Shown one piece after another: positions 60,196 through 64,000 of a stretch of 64,000 bases of DNA (positions are counted from its first letter, which is position 1; each line of letters starts with the position of its first letter). The stretch spans positions 14,222-78,221 of the forward strand of contig CAYHHK010000003.1 in NCBI GenBank assembly GCA_964356415.1. Direction: 5' to 3'. Source of the DNA: JAPLDB01 sp964356415 (GTDB lineage Bacteria; Bacteroidota; Bacteroidia; AKYH767-A; 2013-40CM-41-45). Under the pieces are notes generated by a model. That model was not told the origin of the DNA, made no database searches, and saw only the letters and a program-made list of their open reading frames with translations. The position numbers and the translations under genes were made by a program.

Positions 60196-60412
60196 CTCGC
60201 CTCTGGCGAGCCTCCAATCGGGGCTATTTTAGCGTGGCCGCGTTGTCATGGTGACATTTTATAACAGCCAACAGGCCGCTCCTCTGGAGCTAGAAAATGA
60301 ATTATGCTTATGAATGCTACCAATATGCCGCTCATACGGAGCTTAAATTTGAAATGATCCTATGATGCTACCAACGTGCCGCTCCTACGATGCTAAAATG
60401 AAATGAGTCTGC
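60196..60412. repeat. GCTACCAATATGCCGCTC repeat, three diverged copies, with a short palindrome
   Basis: A palindrome CTCGCCTCTGGCGAG (60198-60212) precedes three copies of a unit with GCTACCAA(T/C)(A/G)TGCCGCTC followed by a GGAGCT-like word and AAATGAAATGA: around 60264-60300, 60314-60360 and 60366-60406. The 327-bp spacer holds nothing else. Confidence 0.8.
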
Positions 60413-60448
60413 AATGCTCAAGTCTCACATCTCACATCTAACATCCTC

Positions 60449-61135
60449 CTACATCATCCCCTCATCTGCAAAACTATAATACGCTCCCTGTGCTACGATG
60501 ACATGATCGAGAACAGAAATCTCCAAAAGCTTTCCGGCGGCCAGGATTTTTTTTGTAAGATCTATATCTTGCTGACTTGGTTTTACATTTCCGCTTGGAT
60601 GGTTGTGACAGAGAATAATGCTAACCGCTTTTGCATCCAGTGCTGCCTTGAATATCATTTTCGGATCAACTACAGTGCCGGTCATGCCTCCTGAGCTCAC
60701 CTGGTTTTTTCCGATTATATGATTGGCGCGGTTCAGAAATAATATCCAGAATTCTTCATGCGCTTTGTCTCCGAGCAAGGGTTGAAAAATATCCACTGCA
60801 TCTTTGCTAGTAGTAATCTGTTCCCGGATAAGTTTGTCTTCGATTTTCCTGCGCCGGCCCAGTTCAAGGGCTGCAACAATAGTGATGGCTTTTGCCTCGC
60901 CAATGCCTTTGTATTTGATCAGGTCATAAACACTTTGTCTGCTGAGTTCATTCAGGTTGTTTTCTGCTCCTGCCAGTATTCTTTTAGAAAGTTCAACAGC
61001 TGTTTCTTCTGCATTTCCTGAACTGATGAGAATTGCAATTAGTTCAGCATCGCTAAGCACATGCTTTCCTTTCAGCATCAGCTTTTCGCGTGGTCTGTCT
61101 TCCTCTGCCCATGATTTGATGGTAATGTGTTCCAT
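60449..61135 (-). CDS. radC: RadC family JAB/MPN domain protein
   Basis: The 228-residue protein has an N-terminal helix-hairpin-helix part (ISSGNAEETAVELSKRIL, LIKYKGIGEAKAITIVAALEL) and the C-terminal metal-binding JAMM motif CHNHPSGNVKPSQQD. Despite its name its role in recombination is not established. The spacer after it contains the word array CTCACATCTCACATCTAAC at 60424-60442. Confidence 0.93.
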   Translation of the reverse strand: MEHITIKSWAEEDRPREKLMLKGKHVLSDAELIAILISSGNAEETAVELSKRILAGAENNLNELSRQSVYDLIKYKGIGEAKAITIVAALELGRRRKIEDKLIREQITTSKDAVDIFQPLLGDKAHEEFWILFLNRANHIIGKNQVSSGGMTGTVVDPKMIFKAALDAKAVSIILCHNHPSGNVKPSQQDIDLTKKILAAGKLLEISVLDHVIVAQGAYYSFADEGMM

Positions 61136-61322
61136 GATATATGGAACAAAGAAAATTCATATTTTCAAAATGTGCATCTGATATATCAGAAGAAAAAACT
61201 TTAATTGATTGTTACGGAAGTTTTACAACAAATCATCGCTGACATTCCATACAAGTTTTAATTATTAGTTCCGCGGATGCTTATTGTTATTGATGATAAA
61301 AAATACTCAAAAAGTTCAGCAC

Positions 61323-61363
61323 AAAAAAAAGCCCTCCGTCCCGATTGTTCGGGAACGAAGGGC
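61323..61363 (-). terminator. Intrinsic terminator of rpsT
   Basis: On the minus strand a long imperfect stem (61363-61331, with GCCCTTCG and CGGAGGGC at its base) encloses an ACAA loop and is followed by eight T residues. It contains the same CCCGAA/TTCGGG word seen in spacer palindromes elsewhere. Confidence 0.9.
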
Positions 61364-61385
61364 TTTTGGCAAAAAGTTCTTTGTT

Positions 61386-61640
61386 TTACTTGATATGATT
61401 CACATGTAAATTCAACTCACTCTTAAGGTTAGCTGCCTTGTTCTTGTGAATGACACTCTTCTTTGCAAGACGGTCAAGCATTGAAGCTATGGTTGGAAGT
61501 TGCTTTGAAGCTTCGCCTTTATCGCTGAGGGCCATAAATTTTTTCATTGCTGAACGAAGTGTCTTATGCTGGTAGCGATTACGCTCGTTACGGGTTTCAG
61601 TCTGACGGATTCTTTTAATTGATGACTTGTGATTTGCCAT
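61386..61640 (-). CDS. rpsT: 30S ribosomal protein S20
   Basis: The 84-residue basic protein has the S20 start ANHKSSIKRIRQTETRNERNRYQ and the helical end IASMLDRLAKKSVIHKNKAANLKSEL. It binds 16S rRNA early in assembly of the small subunit. A full consensus promoter lies at 61775-61745 with a leader near 100 nt, and a terminator follows. Confidence 0.97.
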   Translation of the reverse strand: MANHKSSIKRIRQTETRNERNRYQHKTLRSAMKKFMALSDKGEASKQLPTIASMLDRLAKKSVIHKNKAANLKSELNLHVNHIK

Positions 61641-61744
61641 TGAAGGTTATTAATTTGTTGTTAGATGTTTTAGTATGACCTGAATTTGACTGTTTTGGCA
61701 GTTTCAAACCCTGAAAATCAAACTGAAAACCGATTTTGGGACGG

Positions 61745-61775
61745 CAAAGATAACATCAGCAGTCAAATCACCAAA
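61745..61775 (-). promoter_or_regulatory. Consensus Bacteroidota promoter of rpsT
   Basis: On the minus strand TTTG (61775-61772), a 19-nt spacer and TATCTTTG (61752-61745) match the consensus perfectly. The start would be near 61738, leaving a leader of about 98 nt before the ATG. Confidence 0.85.
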
Positions 61776-61888
61776 CAAAAATTTCGAATTAGTGACAGGT
61801 GAAAAATTGATTTTTTTCGCTGTTTATGCTCAATTGATTACTCCCCCACGTATCTAAAAAGTTCTACTTTTACCCCACTTTAGCAACT

Positions 61889-63049
61889 ATGGACAAATTG
61901 AAAATAGGGGTGATCGGGGCAGGAACAATGGGTAGCGGTATTGCTCAGGTGTTTGCGGCAAATGGCCATGAAACACTGCTTTTTGACGCAGACCCGCAGA
62001 TGGTTTCAAAGGCAAGAAAGGGCCATACTGAAACCATGTCAAAATTGGTTGAAAAGGGGAAAATTTCGAAAGAAGTTGCTGATATAACCCTTTCTCACCT
62101 AAAATACATTGCTTCCCCGGGAGAATTCTCAGAATGCGGTTTGGTGATCGAAGCCATCATTGAAAACCTGGATATCAAAAAGAAGCTCTTCAATGACATT
62201 GAAAAAATTGTGGATGAAGATTGCATTCTGGGCACCAATACTTCTTCATTATCAGTTACCTCAATCGCATCAGTTTGCAATAAGCCGGGGAGGGTAATCG
62301 GCATCCATTTTTTTAATCCTGCCCCACTCATGCCATTGGTGGAAATTGTGAAGGGCATAACTACGGAACCTGCGACAGAAAAGAGAACAAAAGAGATCAT
62401 TGACGCATTGGGAAAATCATCAGTGCTTGCTAAGGATACACCCGGATTTATTGTAAACCGAATTGCGCGGCCCTATTACGGCGAAGCCATCCGCATTTAT
62501 GAAGAAGGCATTGCGGATTTTGCAACCATTGATGCTGCCATGAAGGACCATGGTTTCAAAATGGGACCTTTTGAACTCATGGACCTGATCGGTAACGACA
62601 TCAATTATACAGTTACTGAAACTGTGTGGAGTCAGTTCTTTTTTGATGCACGCTACAAACCATCATTGACTCAGAAGAGATTGTTTGAGGCAAAACGATT
62701 CGGAAGAAAATCAGGGCAAGGGTACTACAGCTATTTGCCAGGAAGTGTGATGCCGGCGGCGCTAAAAGATAATGTACTCGGCGAAAAAATATACATGCGC
62801 ATATTGTCTATGCTTATCAATGAAGCCGCTGACGCACTCTACTTCGGAATTGCATCGAGGGAGGATATTGACCTGGCAATGACGAAAGGAGTTAATTATC
62901 CAAAGGGCTTATTGAGATGGTGCGATGAAATTGGAGGTGATAAAATACTGGCAGAATTAACAGAGTTGAAAGAGGGGTATTCTGAGGAACGCTACAGGCC
63001 AAGCGTGTTATTGAGAAAAATCGTAAAAGAGAAAAGAAAATTTTATTAA
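61889..63049 (+). CDS. paaH: 3-hydroxyacyl-CoA dehydrogenase, PaaH-like
   Basis: The 386-residue protein has the NAD-binding GAGTMGSGIAQVFAANGHE loop at the start, the catalytic HFFNPAPLMPLVEIV segment and the C-terminal dehydrogenase domain repeated in part (DTPGFIVNRIARPYYGEAIRI, KMGPFELMDLIGNDINYTVTE). PaaH oxidises 3-hydroxyadipyl-CoA in phenylacetate breakdown; 3-hydroxybutyryl-CoA is the alternative. The partner paaI gene lies 615 bp downstream, which supports the paa role, and the paaABCD-G string is 50 kb away. Confidence 0.85.
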   Translation: MDKLKIGVIGAGTMGSGIAQVFAANGHETLLFDADPQMVSKARKGHTETMSKLVEKGKISKEVADITLSHLKYIASPGEFSECGLVIEAIIENLDIKKKLFNDIEKIVDEDCILGTNTSSLSVTSIASVCNKPGRVIGIHFFNPAPLMPLVEIVKGITTEPATEKRTKEIIDALGKSSVLAKDTPGFIVNRIARPYYGEAIRIYEEGIADFATIDAAMKDHGFKMGPFELMDLIGNDINYTVTETVWSQFFFDARYKPSLTQKRLFEAKRFGRKSGQGYYSYLPGSVMPAALKDNVLGEKIYMRILSMLINEAADALYFGIASREDIDLAMTKGVNYPKGLLRWCDEIGGDKILAELTELKEGYSEERYRPSVLLRKIVKEKRKFY

Positions 63050-63063
63050 AATAAGATATAATA

Positions 63064-63086
63064 TGGTATCACAATTTGTGATACCA
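63064..63086 (+). promoter_or_regulatory. Palindromic operator candidate upstream of the ORF6N gene
   Basis: Eleven-base arms TGGTATCACAA (63064-63074) and TTGTGATACCA (63076-63086) flank one T. It lies 9 bp before a TATCTTTG -7 box (63095-63102), where the -33 element would be. The same 10-bp arms occur again inside the gene at 63338. Confidence 0.75.
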
Positions 63087-63094
63087 CCCTGAAT

Positions 63095-63102
63095 TATCTT
63101 TG
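63095..63102 (+). promoter_or_regulatory. -7 promoter box of the ORF6N gene
   Basis: TATCTTTG matches the -7 consensus. The nearest TTTG (63075-63078) lies inside the palindrome, with a short 16-nt spacer, so the operator overlaps the promoter. Confidence 0.6.
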
Positions 63103-63120
63103 TCGATAAATTCACGGGTC

Positions 63121-63651
63121 ATGGTAAAAAAGAAGAAAAAAAAATCGAATGGGATTTCAGAAAAAAAAATTGTACAACGAATTTTTTTTCTTCGTGGTGA
63201 AAAGGTAATGCTTGATTTTGATCTTGCCATTCTTTATAAAGTTGAGACGCGCGTCCTTAAACAAGCTGTGAAAAGAAATAAGAAAAGGTTTCCTAAAGAT
63301 TTTCTTTTTGAACTTACTCCTCAAGAAATACGCTTCATGGTATCACAAAATGTGATACCATCAAAAAGCTACCTTGGCGGCGCCAGACCGTTTGCATTTA
63401 CAGAGCAGGGAGTTGCCATGTTATCGGGTGTATTGAAAAGTGAAACAGCAATTGAAGTGAATATTGCAATTATGCGCGCATTTGTACAAATGCGTCATTT
63501 GATTGAAGGCCATCGTAACCTTGTTAAAAAACTTGAAGCGCTTGAGAAATCGTATGACAAGAAGTTTATCATAGTATTTCAGGCAATCAGGGAATTGCTC
63601 GAGCAAAAGTCAAAACCAAGGGCGGAGATCGGGTTTCATGCAAAGAGATAA
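63121..63651 (+). CDS. ORF6N-domain DNA-binding protein
   Basis: From the ATG at 63121 the protein has 176 residues; the TTG at 63100 lies in the promoter box. It begins with a Lys-rich stretch (KKKKKKSNGISEK) and carries the ORF6N domain (RIFFLRGEKVMLDFDLAILYKVETRVLKQAVKRNKKRFP, FELTPQEIRFMVSQNV, FAFTEQGVAMLSGVLKSETAIEVNIAIMRAFVQMR) and a C-terminal coiled helix (HRNLVKKLEALEKSYDKK). The domain occurs in phage antirepressor-like and stand-alone regulators. It sits between paaH and paaI, 12 bp before paaI. Its upstream palindrome suggests it represses itself and perhaps paaI. Confidence 0.9.
   Translation: MVKKKKKKSNGISEKKIVQRIFFLRGEKVMLDFDLAILYKVETRVLKQAVKRNKKRFPKDFLFELTPQEIRFMVSQNVIPSKSYLGGARPFAFTEQGVAMLSGVLKSETAIEVNIAIMRAFVQMRHLIEGHRNLVKKLEALEKSYDKKFIIVFQAIRELLEQKSKPRAEIGFHAKR
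63338..63360 (+). promoter_or_regulatory. Second palindrome copy inside the ORF6N reading frame
   Basis: Arms TGGTATCACA (63338-63347) and TGTGATACCA (63351-63360) with AAA between them match the upstream site in arm sequence and total length of 23 bp; one more A-T pair extends it outward. It encodes the residues MVSQNVIP of the ORF6N domain. Confidence 0.8.
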
Positions 63652-63663
63652 AAATAAAATAAA

Positions 63664-64000
63664 ATGAATAAAGATAATCTTCTCGCTAAACGTGTTGTTG
63701 ACTACATGTATGACAACGACAAATTCAGTCAGTGGCTGGGTATTGAACGTGTCAAAATTGAACAAGGGCATTGTATTTTAAAAATGAAAGTACGGGAGGA
63801 GATGGTGAATGGTTTCGGAATTGCGCACGGCGGTGTTGCATTTTCATTTGCCGACAGCGCACTTGCATTTGCTTCCAATGCCTATGGCAGGTTAAGTGTT
63901 GCATTGGATTGTTCCATCAATTTTTCTGTTGCCGTAAAAGTGGGTGATGAGCTCACAGCAACTGCGAATGAATTATCATTGACAAATAAAACGGGGACAT
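63664..64000 (+). CDS. paaI: Hydroxyphenylacetyl-CoA thioesterase PaaI (3' end outside window)
   Basis: The frame from the ATG at 63664 runs off the window end after 112 codons. It matches the hotdog-fold thioesterase PaaI: VVDYMYDNDKFSQWLGIE, then VNGFGIAHGGVAFSFADSALAFASNAYG with the active-site Gly-Gly turn, and VALDCSINFSVAVKVGDELTATANE. PaaI hydrolyses ring-hydroxylated phenylacetyl-CoA to free CoA when the pathway stalls. It is 12 bp behind the ORF6N gene. Confidence 0.9.
   Translation, partial: MNKDNLLAKRVVDYMYDNDKFSQWLGIERVKIEQGHCILKMKVREEMVNGFGIAHGGVAFSFADSALAFASNAYGRLSVALDCSINFSVAVKVGDELTATANELSLTNKTGT

Noticed and set aside
63121..63651. ORF6N domain as sign of a prophage
   Set aside because: No phage structural, integrase or lysis genes surround it, and the neighbours are catabolic genes.

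Overview
The window is a chromosomal segment of a member of the Bacteroidota, probably from the Chitinophagales/Sphingobacteriia side. The evidence is type IX secretion C-terminal sorting domains (ends of the genes at 1-1738 and 49069-52554), Bacteroidota promoters of the form TTTG-N19-TAnnTTTG (best at 43818-43848 and 61745-61775), almost no Shine-Dalgarno sites, and gene families typical of the phylum. It is a draft assembly, with a 100-N gap at 19181-19280. No rRNA, tRNA, CRISPR array or intact mobile element was seen.

Layout. 0-4.4 kb: a secreted heparinase-like protein cut by the window edge, an MbnP/MbnH-type pair (copper-binding lipoprotein plus di-haem peroxidase) and a fasciclin lipoprotein. 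4.7-11.1 kb, minus strand: one gene string running from phenylacetyl-CoA epoxidase subunits (paaA, B, C, D) and a paaG-like hydratase directly into wecA-like, wecB and acyltransferase genes. 11.2-18.3 kb: two glycosyltransferases, an FtsE-like ATPase, small lipoproteins and a Tat-dependent class V aminotransferase. 18.4-22.9 kb: a graveyard of gene remnants, repeats and the gap, around a Rel (p)ppGpp enzyme. 22.9-26.2 kb: a LutA-like protein, a UMF1 transporter and a cold-shock protein. 26.2-37 kb: an exopolysaccharide locus (wecC, flippase, polymerase, four glycosyltransferases including the WbuB-like one, two methyltransferases, heparinase-like lyase). 37-41.5 kb: cytochrome oxidase accessory and subunit III/IV genes, Sco and DUF420. 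41.5-49 kb: MFS, trhO, a SAM-I riboswitch, mnmD-like, four-helix-bundle protein and metH. 49-64 kb: a large T9SS-exported BNR protein, then housekeeping genes (ssb, upp, radC, rpsT), and finally paaH, an ORF6N protein and the start of paaI.

How the genes fit together. WecB (UDP-GlcNAc to UDP-ManNAc) near 6 kb and WecC (to UDP-ManNAcA) near 27 kb, with the lipid-carrier GlcNAc-1-P transferase, Wzx, Wzy and the glycosyltransferases, point to a ManNAcA-containing Wzy-type polysaccharide. The paa genes at both ends belong to aerobic phenylacetate catabolism. The SAM-I riboswitch probably controls a transcript ending in metH.

The most interesting signals are not ordinary genes. First, a 23-bp palindrome sits at the promoter of the ORF6N gene and recurs inside that gene. 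Second, many intergenic spaces hold different short-word repeat families, most of them built as imperfect inverted pairs, and the same words appear inside the reading frames of paaD, metH and an mnmD-like gene. Third, an 11-G tract breaks a YjbR/MmcQ gene. A decayed REP-associated transposase in the graveyard region may be related to the repeats.
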